Counted from the stretch's first letter, positions 29,703 to 40,093 are shown. The stretch: DNA of 64,000 bases from Leishmania mexicana MHOM/GT/2001/U1103 (GCF_000234665.1 NC_018318.1:310001-374000), one strand, 5' to 3'. Numbers and translations are program-made. The notes: generated from the letters alone by a model not told the origin.

Positions 29703-31688
29703 TCACTCCTCTCGCTCGCGCTTCGCCATGCGCACAGTACTACGATGCACCAACTGCGCCTGCACCAACGCAGGCGTGTTCTCCTCGGTGCGAAGCCGAT
29801 TGGGCAAAAGGCGCCGCACAGGACGACGACCGAGGCGCATTGCCTCCGTCACGGCACCAGCGCTGCTCGGTGAGTGAGCCCTGTCAGACTCTGAGCCGAC
29901 ATCGAATACGGCAGCGGGTGCATGCAAGAGAGGGTCGATGTCCACGTCACTGCCGTCGGCAAACAGATCCGAATCAGCGCAGTCCGCGAAGGTAATTCGC
30001 TGCGCGTCGTAGTACGCCTTGAAGCGCTCCACGAACACGTCCTCGGCGCTCTTTGCAGTGTCAGCACCGTCGCCGGCAGCGCCGCCGGCGGCTACCGCGC
30101 TGGCAACCGTGGTACTCTCGTCGTTCTTTCTCGTGCTGCTGGAGTCGCCTGCCTGCGTCTTGACGTAGTCCTCTGCCTTGCTCGCCCGCTCCTTGTCATC
30201 AGTGATCCACAGGCCGCACGACTCGAGGAGATTACCTTTGCGCTCCAGACGCCGCTCACTGGCGATGCCGCGACGGCGGTTGCGCGTGTTTGTCTCGCTG
30301 TTGCGCTTCGTTATGTCGGCGAGTCGGTTCAAGTAGGCACTGCGGGACTTCTCGCTGATGTATTGATAGAAGGAATCCTCGGCTTCACGGAGCTGTGACA
30401 GATGCTGGGACAGCGCCGTCAAGGATCCGGGCTGCAGGCTCGCCTGCACCTGCACCTGCGTCTCGGGCGGTGGTGTTTGCGACACGGACAGCTGCGAGAA
30501 GGACGCTGACGCACCGTCGCCGAGGATTAAAACCGAGGACGGGTCGGCGACAGGGACATGCTGATTCAGGGCGGATGCGTGCTGCTGCTGCTGCTGATGA
30601 GCACGCAGCACGCGTCGTGGCAGAAATGGTGATAGCGGTGTATCTGTTGCAGATGTGGCCGCGGATGGCGACGATGGCGCGACTGCAGAGAGGGTCGAGC
30701 GTTGCGTGGTTGTCACAGCAAGGACGTCGGCGCTCTCCGCGGCCATGCTGAATACTGGCTCCTCGGTCACGTCCAACTCGGCAGCCTGTGACGCGTTCAG
30801 ACCCTGCGTCGCGGCACCAGCCGACAAGGACGTCCCAAGCGCATGCCTTTGCTGCTGTTGCTGCTTGCGCTCTTCAGCACGGTGGTGCTGAATGTAGGTG
30901 ACGGTGCGCACAGGTGCGGTCGCCACTCCCATGGTGCAGTACCGCTGCCGCAGCACCTTCGACTCTTCAATCTCATCCTCAGTCCACTGATGATGCGCCA
31001 GGTGCTGCTTCTTGTACTGACGAAGTAGCTCCACCTGCCGAGGGGTTGGGACAAACGCGCGTGGGTTGAGCGCCGCCGGCGGCGGCGCCTGATTGACGCC
31101 TTCCACACCCTCCGGTTGCGGCAGAGGGTCTTGCGCGACCGGCTGGGCTGCCGACGGCACTTCCCCGGACTCAAGCAAAACCGGCGGCGCCACGGGTGCC
31201 TCGCCAAGCACGCCATCCGCGTACACCTCTGTCGGTCGCTGGTTCGCGCTAGCCGCGCAGAAGGCTAAAACCTCGTCCTCCGTTGGAGCTGTGTTCGACA
31301 GCTGCGGCAGCGTCACTATCTCGTCCTTCACTGTGTCGTTAGGCGCCGCGGACGAGGACGACCGTGGCTGCACCGGCTCCACAGCGAAGCAGACCCAGAA
31401 TATCTTTCCACGCCACTCAATCGTCTGGGAGGTCACAATGGGAGCTGCATTCGGCTTGTGCGCTGTCATGACGTCCTCGAGCAGCAGTACGCGACGCAAG
31501 CGCGACCACGAGTACTGCTCCGGCGCATGACGGTGATGGTAGCGGACAAAGAAGTTGAGGAACGGCTGATCGCCGATGCGCTTGCCGGCTTCGTTGATTT
31601 CAGCAGGGAAGAAGGCCTGATCCGCGTACTTGTGCACCGACTTGGCGTTGAGGGTGATGGCCTGCAGCTCTTCCTTGGTGAGCAACAT
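29703..31688 (-). CDS. Candidate RTF1/Plus-3-like transcription elongation protein
   Basis: 661 residues from ATG 31688 (first ATG; starts MLLTKEELQAITLNAKSVHK). The first 110 residues resemble a divergent Plus-3 domain: an initial helix, then FFVRYHHRHAPEQYSWSRL, RRVLLLEDVM, VTSQTIEWRGKIFWVCFAVE. After a long insert comes HHQWTEDEIEESK (about 232-243), like the closing fTEdEfe-K segment of Plus-3. A later basic helix (about 450-475, YLNRLADITKRNSETNTRNR) recalls the INxRNrxxN stretch near the RTF1 C-terminus. The tail ends in a basic VRMAKREREE. RTF1 works with the Paf1 complex on elongating RNA polymerase II and promotes histone H2B ubiquitination. Gln-rich runs occur at about 280-290 and 360-370. 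The gene is sound. The family assignment is inference from pattern; a Plus-3 protein in this part of the T. brucei genome is recalled but unverified. Confidence 0.6.
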   Translation of the reverse strand: MLLTKEELQAITLNAKSVHKYADQAFFPAEINEAGKRIGDQPFLNFFVRYHHRHAPEQYSWSRLRRVLLLEDVMTAHKPNAAPIVTSQTIEWRGKIFWVCFAVEPVQPRSSSSAAPNDTVKDEIVTLPQLSNTAPTEDEVLAFCAASANQRPTEVYADGVLGEAPVAPPVLLESGEVPSAAQPVAQDPLPQPEGVEGVNQAPPPAALNPRAFVPTPRQVELLRQYKKQHLAHHQWTEDEIEESKVLRQRYCTMGVATAPVRTVTYIQHHRAEERKQQQQQRHALGTSLSAGAATQGLNASQAAELDVTEEPVFSMAAESADVLAVTTTQRSTLSAVAPSSPSAATSATDTPLSPFLPRRVLRAHQQQQQHASALNQHVPVADPSSVLILGDGASASFSQLSVSQTPPPETQVQVQASLQPGSLTALSQHLSQLREAEDSFYQYISEKSRSAYLNRLADITKRNSETNTRNRRRGIASERRLERKGNLLESCGLWITDDKERASKAEDYVKTQAGDSSSTRKNDESTTVASAVAAGGAAGDGADTAKSAEDVFVERFKAYYDAQRITFADCADSDLFADGSDVDIDPLLHAPAAVFDVGSESDRAHSPSSAGAVTEAMRLGRRPVRRLLPNRLRTEENTPALVQAQLVHRSTVRMAKREREE

Positions 31689-31689
31689 C

Positions 31690-31727
31690 CTGAAGCACGG
31701 CGAGCACAACCCCAGAAGGGGACGAAG
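31690..31727 (-). promoter_or_regulatory. Pyrimidine tract and AG abutting the RTF1-like start codon
   Basis: On the minus strand a ten-C run plus TTCGTCCCCTTCT is followed by GTGCTTCAG. The first AG is at 31691-31690, leaving one base before the ATG. This is the same arrangement as at the DYRK-like gene. Confidence 0.4.
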
Positions 31728-34700
31728 GGGGGGGGGCAGCAGTGGCGAAGAGAGCTTCTTAGCGACAGTTTAGTGACGGGCTTGCCTAGAGCGCGGCGGC
31801 GGCGGACAGTGATCGCGCTTCTCGGTGGTGGTGGTGTGTGTGTGTGTGTGCGCGGGGGGGGTGACGTGTGATGAAAGCTCAGTGACTGTGAGAGGTCTGC
31901 CCGCTGCGAGAAACGGGTGAGAGGGAGGGTGCAGAGGAAGGGAGTGGGGGGGGGAGGGTCACCTCTGGTGAGGGGTATCGAGGGTTGGGCGCGTGCGCGC
32001 TTGTATTCTGGTGGCGATTGCGCTAACGATTGCTAGTCAGGCGCGCGAGAAAAAGAGAGCGCGTTGGAGACAGACAAGCGGGAGAAGAAGAGTTTGAATG
32101 TGGGCGCGGCAGCAGTGTTGACGATAGCTCTTCTCTCTCTCGCGTTGCTGCTTGTTTCGCTCCCCAGCGCGTCCATTCTGCCACCGCGAGCAGGTCAGCG
32201 AATAGACGCAAGCACGACCACAGCGCACCTCACTTCTGCGGCACCACGGCCCCATCCTCGCCCTCTAGGACGCGGCGTCTGCAATGGAATCAGGCCGTGC
32301 GTCTAGCGGGCCCTTCCTGTCTTTCCTTGCTCCGTCTTCGCATACGTGCTGCACAATCAGCGCCGCACACATCTGGATAGGTAGAATGGATTCATCCAAG
32401 CGAGCCGCGTCCTCGCTTCGCTGTCGCTGTGGCGGGCACGGTCTTTGCGCATCGATTTCGCAATCAGGGCGCGGTGCAGCTTGCAGCTCGCTTTGTGGAA
32501 GGAGTATAGTCTGGCGACTGTCATCACGGGCACCATCGGGCCATATCCCTCCTCAGAATGAGCCGTGTGCTTGACCACGCAGTGGGCACTCCGGCGCCGC
32601 GATGACGTCTCCCCCGCTCCGTCATCGCTGTGTGCGTCAGGTGGTCATCCTTCGCCCCATTGTGATGCCACGGCACACGGCGCAGGGTCGGCCCTCAATC
32701 ACGCTCCAACATCACGGCAGCCGCAAAAAAAAAACACACACAAAGACATTTGGTGGATGCGTGCACAGCTGGAGGGACGCACATGAGTCTTCGTGGGCTT
32801 GCGCGTAACGTGATCATCACCCCAAGTCGCCTTGGCACAGTCCCCACCCCAGACCTGTCCGCTGACACCAAAGAGCAAGCACCTGCACCCGGGGACTACC
32901 GGACCCTGCGATGCCACCGTGAGGCTGCCGGCATCAGTGGGGAGAGTCGAAGATGCACGAAAGCGAAACAATCCGCAGAAAGGAAACAAAGCGGGCATGC
33001 GGCGTCGGCCACCGTCACAAACACCTCGCTCTCTCGTAGGGAGGGGGACGTGAGGGGATGAGGGTTGGGTGGTGTAGTCGGCAAGGACTAGCTCGTGGCC
33101 TGGCGCATCCGCGATGTATATGTATCTGTGACCCACTGAAGTCCTCCTCTGCTCCGCATGCGCCGGTTTGCGTGGCGCTCACCTGCATGGGGGCACCGCT
33201 TCCTTGCTTGCTTTTTTTTGTGTGGTTGATGGGATTGCTGACGGCACTGGCGTGTGCGGTGCACATCTTCGATTTGCGTCTTCGGTATCATTTTTTTTTG
33301 CTCGCGATGGTGCACAACCTTGTGAGTGTGTGTGTGTGAGTGAGTGAGCCCCCCACCTCCCCCGCGCCGCCGCCGCGGACAGGCACAAAATGAGGAAGCC
33401 CTCCGCTTACGGGCCCGCCACGCCGGCGAGGTGGAGGCGTGGTGGGCAATCGGTAATCAAAGGAGGAGACGATGCAAGATGAGGCTACGCACACCCACGC
33501 GAGCACGCGCGCCCGCGCACGCACGCACGACCAAAAATGAAAGATAAAAAAGGAAAGGGAAGGGAAAACACGCTCAGCTCTACGCTTCCATAGATACATA
33601 TCGGCAGACACCCCGCCACACACACACACACACGCACACATACACACACGCACGCACACTGAGAGACCCACAAAGAAAAGAAAACTGGAAAGACACGAAA
33701 CACCACACCATCGAAGCAAAGGGAGGGGAGGGGGAGAGGGCACACCCACACGCGCGCACGCACGCACGCAATGGTAAACAGCGGCAACAACACAACACAA
33801 CACACACACACACACAAGCGGGAAAAAGAAGAGCCGTTAACGAGGAGAGGGGTGGCCATACATGCTGTCGAAGATGACCGCAGGTGGGTGGGGGGAATCA
33901 GGAGCGTGGTGTGGTCGAGGTGGGTGGTGTTGATGTTCGTGGTGGTAGTGGGGGAGGGGAGGGGTGGAAGGAGAAGAGGCGCAGCAGAGCACTAATCATG
34001 CGCACCGAGAGCGCGAGAGAAAGAGAAGGTACATGAACGGAAGCAATATGGAGAAGCAACGCAAGACAGTGAATACAGAACATGACACAAAACAAAGGGA
34101 AGGGGGAAGGACGCGCGGTGGGCGCGAGCACAACACCACACAGACGTGTGAAACGACAAGATACAGCAACGAACGTAAACCATGGCAAGGCAGAGGGAGA
34201 GGAAAAGAGAGGGACAACGACCGTCAAAACAATAAAAAAACGAAAACACGGACATTCATTGTGCGTCGCCGCATCCGCCGCGTCCGACTCCCCTCCCTCT
34301 CTTCCCTCTCCCGCTCTTCTACCTCATGCATGTTTTCTGCATGAGTTGCGAGTGGACGTAGGCCAGCGCTGAAACGCCCTCGTCGACGCGCTTGCGCACA
34401 AGAGCGCGCACGCCAAGAAAGCGAGGAGGAGGAGAGGGAGAACGGAACTTCATCTGTGACCCGGAGGCGGCAGGGGAGAGGGGGGGGCGCCGAGCTGGAA
34501 GAAAGACGCAGACGTCCAGGCACACACACACACACAGCCTTGACGCTGCGCTTTAGCGCATGAGTGTGGTGTGGGTATGTAGTGGGTCAGTCCTTTGTAT
34601 AGAAGACTTGACGCACTGCTAACGCCGCTGCCCTCCGCCGCCCGTGCGCTCTATCCATGGGCACGCAACCGCCTACCTTGACATGCACATCTCTGCTCAC

Positions 34701-35238
34701 CAAAGTAGGCCGACGCACACACACATATACATATATATATATATATAGGCGGACCAAAAGCAGAGCGGGACAACAAGTGTAGCGCGAGAAAGAACATGGG
34801 CCGACAGCTAAGAGCGTGTCTTCGACGTACATGGGTTACCCCTCTCCCCTCCCCCCCACACGAGGCCGCCACGTCTCCCTCTCCACTCAACCACGACGAC
34901 ACACCCTCCCTCCCTCCCTCCCTCCCGCCGTGTGGGTCCTACTCGAGTAAGGACACCCTCTGGATGCTCAACGTCGGCGATGCCGCAAAACGAAAAAGCG
35001 TGTCTGCCGTTTTTTCTTTTTTTTTACATGTGCGTCAATACGAGGCAGTCGTGTATCGGCAGCAGGTGTGTCACACAAGCAGGTAAAAAATGACGCGAGG
35101 GAGAGTAAAAGGCGGCGACGACCCGTCGGCGAGCGTTGAACCGGAACATGGTGCAGGAGAACTAACGCGTGCACAGCAGCGCTCCGACGGATGCGCGTGA
35201 ACGGGGCAGGGTGCGACATTCATAGGGCGCGTCTGTCG
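31728..35238. other. Long intergenic spacer (RTF1-like 5' side / PP2C 3' UTR)
   Basis: About 3.5 kb. Simple repeats lie at 31831-31851 (GT), 33615-33660 (CA) and 34725-34747 (TA). The part at 32200-33120 has few simple repeats and is compositionally closer to unique sequence. It contains two minus-strand short frames (73 codons at 32357-32578, and one beginning MGHRYIYIADAPGHELVLAD at 33136), neither of which I can support as a gene. Confidence 0.5.
34725..34747. repeat. (TA)n microsatellite
   Basis: A CATATA/TATATA run of 23 bp in the PP2C 3' UTR region. Confidence 0.9.
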
Positions 35239-38166
35239 CTACCGCTGCGCGACGATGCGGCCGTTGCGCACCTTCAGCTGTTTGTTCGTCAGCTCGAAGA
35301 CCGACTGCACCGATTTGCGCGGATGCGACCTGCCCGAGCCTTGCAACGAGTGCGGCTGCCTGGAAGCGTTGCTAATGGCTTCGCCTACATTCGCCGGGGA
35401 CGGCACCCGCCCGATGAAGCGCGCGACAGTGTCGACGACATCGTGGAAGAAGAGCACCATCACAGAGACGTTATCCATACTGCCGCGATCGACAGCGAAC
35501 TCGGCGAGTTTCTGACAGCAGTTGTTGAGCACGCGCTGCACAACGTCAGGGGGTGGGCGCGACTTTGCACCGGAGAAAATGTGCGGGTCGCACACATCCG
35601 GCGTGTAGCACAGGAAGTCGCGCACAAACTCGGTGGCCTCTTCGTTGCTCAGCACGTCCCACAGCCCGTCACAGGCGAGCAGTAAGAAGGCGGAGGCGTC
35701 GGTAAGGTGCAGCTGTCGGACGTCAGCGATGTTGCTCACCATCAAGTCCCGATTCGAGATGAAGCGATGATTGTGCGAGGAAGGTGACGGCGCCGCTGAC
35801 CCGCTCGAGTCGTTCTCGCGTAGGGCGCCAAACGGGAAGGTGGTCGACAGTTTCTCCTCCCCCGCCGCATCGGGTGACGACGACGGCTGGAACTTGAACT
35901 CAAAGTCCCCAAGGGCGCGGCTCACCGCGAGAATGCCGCACACGCGGCCAAACTGCACGAAGCCGCCGCATTTAGCGATGCGGCGGGACTCGTCCGTGTT
36001 GCCGGGCTTGTGATCCTCGCTCATCGCGATGGTGGTGTGTCCGTCATAGAGCACCGCCCGGGCGTCGCCGAGGCACGCCACGTACAGCATCCGGCCGCAC
36101 ACGGCGGCCGCAATCAGTGTCGACCCGCCGTTCGTCCCGCTCGTCATTTCGTCGAACACTTCCTCATCTACGTCGCGGCGTCGCCGTCCGCTACCGTTGC
36201 CCGCCTTGTGCTGGTGGTGTCCGTGGCTCTTGGACTGCAGCGTGTGAAAAATCTCGCGGTCGGTCTGCAGGATAGACTCCACAAGCGCCAGAGCGTTGTT
36301 CTCGCCAAGGGCGGCGTGATGCAATACGTAGTGAGGCAGCCACTTGGCCCCGAGGTCGGCGACCCGCCGTCCGCAGTGGCCGTCCAACACCGCCAGAAGA
36401 GAGACGGGCTGGCCACGCACGTGGGTCACGTTGAGCTCGGCGAAGTGCGCGTCCTCCATGGTCGGCCGCATCCCTTGCACACAGCCGCTGCCGGCGATAA
36501 GCGATATAGGGGCTGTCGCCGTCTTGCCACTGCTGAGCACCACGTTAAACTTGTAGACAGGAAGCTCGTTCTCGCGGCACTTCGCCCCACTGTGGTCGCG
36601 GTTGCGCATGCGCGACGATGGCGCGGTCACCGGCACCGCCGGCGGGGGAGGTCGTGCGTCAGCAGTGTTGCCGTCGCTTCTTTCCGCACCCGACCGCAGC
36701 GAGCAGAGCATCTGCGTGCTACCGAAAAGCTCGTCGGCGTCCACCGCCTCACCTCTAGCCTCACGACCCTTGTGCTCCGGCCGCTCGGCCTCGGCGCCAT
36801 ACGGCGATCTCTTCGCATTGGCCCCGCTATTGTCATACACAGGCTTCTTTCTGACCGTCTCACCAAGGCCAGTGTTGCCGCGCTGCGCGATTGCTGCCGC
36901 GACTGCTGCGGCTGCCCCGCCCTTCACGTTACGCCGGGCCTCGATCGAAGCGGTACGGCCGTTGCCGGGGCCAGCAGCAGCAGCGGCGGTGGTGGTCTCC
37001 AAGGCAGATGGCCCACTGGCAGAGGCAAACCCGTCATCGTCGCTGCCGCTGCTGAGCGGCGACTGGCGCAGTATTCGAGTATCCGGGCTGCCGGCCGCCC
37101 GGGTCGCCATAGCGTTGCTTCGGTGTATGCTGCCTCGGTTGTTGTGACGGCCGAGCAGACGTACCTGGTCTGCCACCGGTCGCGGTGAGTAGCTGGACGG
37201 AATCATTGTCGACGACGCCGGCGGTGCGCTTAGTACCTCGCGTTGCTTCTCCTTTTCTGTGTCATCGGCAAACATGGTGCCGTTAGGCGCCGTGGTACGC
37301 AAGCTGTCCAGCGCGTAACCAGCGACTGCGCCGTGGTGGTCGACCGAGTGCCGTGGCAGTGGACTGCGCAGCCTGCTCAGGTCGCCACCATGTCGGACAT
37401 CTCGAAGCGGCCGCAGCCGCGGCAGGATCTCCTTCACGTCTTCGTGGGTGCGTGGCAGCGACGAGGCACGTGGGCGACCCATGCCAGCTCCGCTGTACGG
37501 TGTGCTGTCGCTGCATCGTCGACCGTTGAGGTCAAGGGTGTAGCGCACCTCATCGCGGCCCCTTGCAGCACCCATGACTTCACGACGGGCCGAAGTGTAG
37601 TCACTGACATCGCCGCCACGGTTTCCGTCTCTCTGCTGTTGTCGTGAAGAGTATGGGAGTGGGTCCGAAACGACAAGGCGAGTGTTTTCATTCACGTAGC
37701 TATCACCACCCCTGGCAACCGGCGGCGGTGCTGGGATCAGCGGCGGTGTTGCACGCGACTCGCTGCTACCAAACTGCTGCTGCTGCTTGTTAGCAGTGGT
37801 TATCGTTGTCGCTTGCGCGTTACTCTGGCGTTTCGTTCCATTGAAGCCGGCAATGCTGCCTCCTCGTCTAGTGCGGCTTGCCTTTCCACTTGCCGCACCA
37901 ACAGCGTAAGAGCCAGCCACACCACTGGGACGCTGCTTGCCGCCACCGCTGGTGCTCGAAGGTGACAAAAACGTCGCGTTACTCGGTGCATACACAGACG
38001 CGTCGTAGCACTGATAGAGCAGGTTGGCGCGGGTCTCTGCAGGAGACAACGCCGTCGGAGGCTGGTGGCTCCACCCGTCCCGCGTGGGGCTTCGCGACGG
38101 AGCACCACCACCGCCGCCGCTGCCGACGGCGTTGTTGTTGTTGGCTTTTCGACCTTTCCGAAGCAT
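35239..38166 (-). CDS. PP2C-family (PPM) Ser/Thr protein phosphatase with long disordered N-terminus
   Basis: 975 residues from ATG 38166. The first 550 residues are low-complexity (Ser/Gly/Arg/Asn-rich), with several basic patches. The metal-dependent phosphatase domain spans about 555-915: SGCVQGMRPTMEDAHFAEL (about 556-574), LAVLDGHCGRRVADLG (about 588), TLIAAAVCGRMLYVACLGDARAVLY, DHKPGNTDESRRI, LAVSRALGDFEF (about 745), LLLACDGLWDVLS (about 828), DNVSVMVLFF (about 896). The metal-binding aspartates (ED, DGH, DG and DN motifs) are all present. The usual DGHGG is DGHCG. A basic-acidic insert (about 642-670) lies between the DGH strand region and the GSTL strand. PP2C enzymes dephosphorylate Ser/Thr with Mn/Mg and resist okadaic acid. 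There is no glycine 2, so no myristoylation is expected. Substrates are unknown. Confidence 0.93.
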   Translation of the reverse strand: MLRKGRKANNNNAVGSGGGGGAPSRSPTRDGWSHQPPTALSPAETRANLLYQCYDASVYAPSNATFLSPSSTSGGGKQRPSGVAGSYAVGAASGKASRTRRGGSIAGFNGTKRQSNAQATTITTANKQQQQFGSSESRATPPLIPAPPPVARGGDSYVNENTRLVVSDPLPYSSRQQQRDGNRGGDVSDYTSARREVMGAARGRDEVRYTLDLNGRRCSDSTPYSGAGMGRPRASSLPRTHEDVKEILPRLRPLRDVRHGGDLSRLRSPLPRHSVDHHGAVAGYALDSLRTTAPNGTMFADDTEKEKQREVLSAPPASSTMIPSSYSPRPVADQVRLLGRHNNRGSIHRSNAMATRAAGSPDTRILRQSPLSSGSDDDGFASASGPSALETTTAAAAAGPGNGRTASIEARRNVKGGAAAAVAAAIAQRGNTGLGETVRKKPVYDNSGANAKRSPYGAEAERPEHKGREARGEAVDADELFGSTQMLCSLRSGAERSDGNTADARPPPPAVPVTAPSSRMRNRDHSGAKCRENELPVYKFNVVLSSGKTATAPISLIAGSGCVQGMRPTMEDAHFAELNVTHVRGQPVSLLAVLDGHCGRRVADLGAKWLPHYVLHHAALGENNALALVESILQTDREIFHTLQSKSHGHHQHKAGNGSGRRRRDVDEEVFDEMTSGTNGGSTLIAAAVCGRMLYVACLGDARAVLYDGHTTIAMSEDHKPGNTDESRRIAKCGGFVQFGRVCGILAVSRALGDFEFKFQPSSSPDAAGEEKLSTTFPFGALRENDSSGSAAPSPSSHNHRFISNRDLMVSNIADVRQLHLTDASAFLLLACDGLWDVLSNEEATEFVRDFLCYTPDVCDPHIFSGAKSRPPPDVVQRVLNNCCQKLAEFAVDRGSMDNVSVMVLFFHDVVDTVARFIGRVPSPANVGEAISNASRQPHSLQGSGRSHPRKSVQSVFELTNKQLKVRNGRIVAQR

Positions 38167-38234
38167 CGTCTATCGTTGCGGGGCGACGGAAGTCACCTGT
38201 ACGGGGACCACACGCGGAGTACAAGACGCGCCGC

Positions 38235-38303
38235 CTCCGGCACAGGTACACCCCACCCCACCCCACCCCACCAAAAGGAATGAGGCCGCCACGAAAAAAA
38301 AAG
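38235..38303 (-). promoter_or_regulatory. PP2C trans-splicing region with intervening G-runs
   Basis: On the minus strand a nine-T tract (38302-38294) is followed by GGTGGGG repeated units and then the first AG at 38236-38235. The implied 5' UTR is about 68 nt. Four GGGG runs spaced by single T bases lie between tract and AG. Confidence 0.45.
38250..38272. repeat. (ACCCC)n pentamer repeat; G-quadruplex type on the coding strand
   Basis: About four and a half ACCCC units on the plus strand. The transcribed RNA carries four GGGG runs, the consensus for a G-quadruplex. Confidence 0.85.
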
Positions 38304-38689
38304 GTAGCGCTGAAGGTGTGCGCGTGCAACGGAGCGAAGCGCAAGTAGCCGCCACCACCGCCGCCGCCGCCGTAGCCGAACCACTACGGCAACTAGCCAA
38401 GGCTTAGAGAAGGAAACGATGCAGGCCCCTTTCTATCCGCAACACCGTACAAGGCTGCACACAAACGCCCAAGCACAGACACCAGCAGCTGCTGCAGCAC
38501 GTCCGGTCGAGTACCCACACACAACACGCGACGCCGCCCGCACGTTGAAGGGGACCAGTGGAGGAATGAGGAGAGAGAGACACTCCCACACACGCGCACA
38601 CACGCACACCCAAGCAAGGAGGCGCGTCCGTAGCCTTCGCAAGCACACTTGAAGAGGAGGATCAATGAAGGGAGCCTTATACACATACA

Positions 38690-38714
38690 TGTATATATAT
38701 GTATATATATATAT
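38690..38714. repeat. (TA)n / ATGTATATAT run
   Basis: Imperfect TA repeat of about 25 bp, roughly 0.5 kb upstream of the PP2C start. Confidence 0.85.
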
Positions 38715-39137
38715 GTACGTACAGATGGATGGGTGTGTCTGTGTACGCGGGGCGCAGAGGGAGAGGGACGCACGCACGCACACCCAAGCACAAAGGAGAC
38801 AGGAGGAGCTGATGAACGAGAAGACAGGCGGCTGTGGTGCTGCTCACGACCAGCAGGAGCAAAAACACGCCAGCGATGCCGACAGCACCGTCTACCGAGA
38901 AATACAAAACGAACACGAAAACAGCAACAGAGGATGTGTGCGTATGGGAGGGGGGAACGAGGAGGAGGCGCGAATACTTCTCGAGAAGAGGGGAGAGGTC
39001 TCGCCTCTTGACAAGGGGGGAGGGAGTCGGGCGCGGCGTACGGCGGACGAAGGAGACGGCGGGGCGTGAGAAAAGATGAAACAGCAACAAGAAGAAAGAA
39101 TCGAGTGAGCGAGTGGGATGGCTTTGATGGGAGTAGA

Positions 39138-39165
39138 GGGGGGAGGGGAGGGGAGGGGAGGGGAG
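39138..39165. repeat. (GGGGA)n repeat
   Basis: Purine pentamer repeat. On the coding strand it is a C/T-rich tract. Confidence 0.85.
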
Positions 39166-39399
39166 GAGATCTGTGCACGTGTGTGTGTGTGTCGCCTACC
39201 GTTGATCTGCTCAAGGAGACGCAGAGGAGAGCGAGGGCAGAAACCCACCACCCAACTCCCGAAAAAAAAAGAAAAGCCGAGGAGGAGGTGGGACAGCCGG
39301 AAGAGGGTAGCACGAACACACGTCACAACAACAACGGCAACCACAACGGCAGCAGAGCCGGAGAGATGATGAGAAAGAACGAAACAAAACACAGAAAAA

Positions 39400-39434
39400 G
39401 GGGAAGGGGAAGGGGAAGGGGAAGGGGAAGGGGG
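39400..39434. repeat. (GGGGAA)n hexamer repeat
   Basis: About five GGGGAA units followed by a G-run. The minus strand reads as a TTCCCC pyrimidine tract. Confidence 0.85.
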
Positions 39435-40093
39435 GGGCGGAGAGAAGTGGTGCCCGTGCTTCTGGCGGCCACTTCGAAAAACGCACACAGAGACTCAAAA
39501 AAAAAAGTGGCGGCGGTGGTGGTGGTGGTGGTGGGGCAAACAGGCAACGAGAGACTGGGAACAAGATGGGGTTGTATCAAGAGAGTGACTGTGTGCCTAC
39601 TAATGCCGCAGTATCGCCCCTCTCGTGCGCGTGTAGTCAAGCACCGACGGGAAGAGAAGTCTGTGTATGTATGTATGTGTGCGTGCGTCGCGTAAAAGCA
39701 CGCCAGCTCTCCCACAAACAGAGAAAAGTCAGTCCGTGCTGTGGGAGCCAACGGAAAGGCTCGAGTAAAGTAAAAAAGGAAGGGGTGGGTGGGTGCGAGC
39801 ACTGGGTATAGGTCGGGGTGGGGCCGGGGTGGGGAGGTAGCGGAGAGCGAGTGCCAGAGAGAAGGGGACGGGAGGACGACCGCGCGTGTGCTGTCCAATG
39901 TCGGTTGTCACGCTCTCGCCCTTTCGCACGCGCCTCTGTTCTCTGGTATGTGAACTGGTTTCTGTAAGTGGTTCCGCAACAGTGGCTTCAAGTGGTGAGT
40001 GGCCCTCCTCACACACTCGACGACGGTGTTGCTGAGTAAACGTTTCCGATGTACGATGCACCTGACTACCTCCTTTCGCGACATGGGGGTGCG

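Larger units (their letters stand above)
38304..40093. other. Intergenic spacer left of the assembly gap
   Basis: About 1.8 kb with no supported gene. It contains the TATA-rich run at 38690-38714, GGGGA repeats at 39138-39165, GGGGAA repeats at 39400-39434 and a (GGT)n run at 39513-39533. It is the 5' region of the PP2C gene and, at its right end, the unknown C-terminus or 3' UTR of the gap-interrupted gene. Confidence 0.55.

Noticed and set aside
32699..33136. Minus-strand frame starting MGHRYIYIADAPGHELVLAD
   Set aside because: DAPGH recalls a GTPase G3 motif, but no other G motifs or continuous homology follow. Kept only as a finding.
36010..37188. 392-codon plus-strand frame
   Set aside because: Antisense shadow of the PP2C gene, whose motifs on the minus strand are unambiguous.
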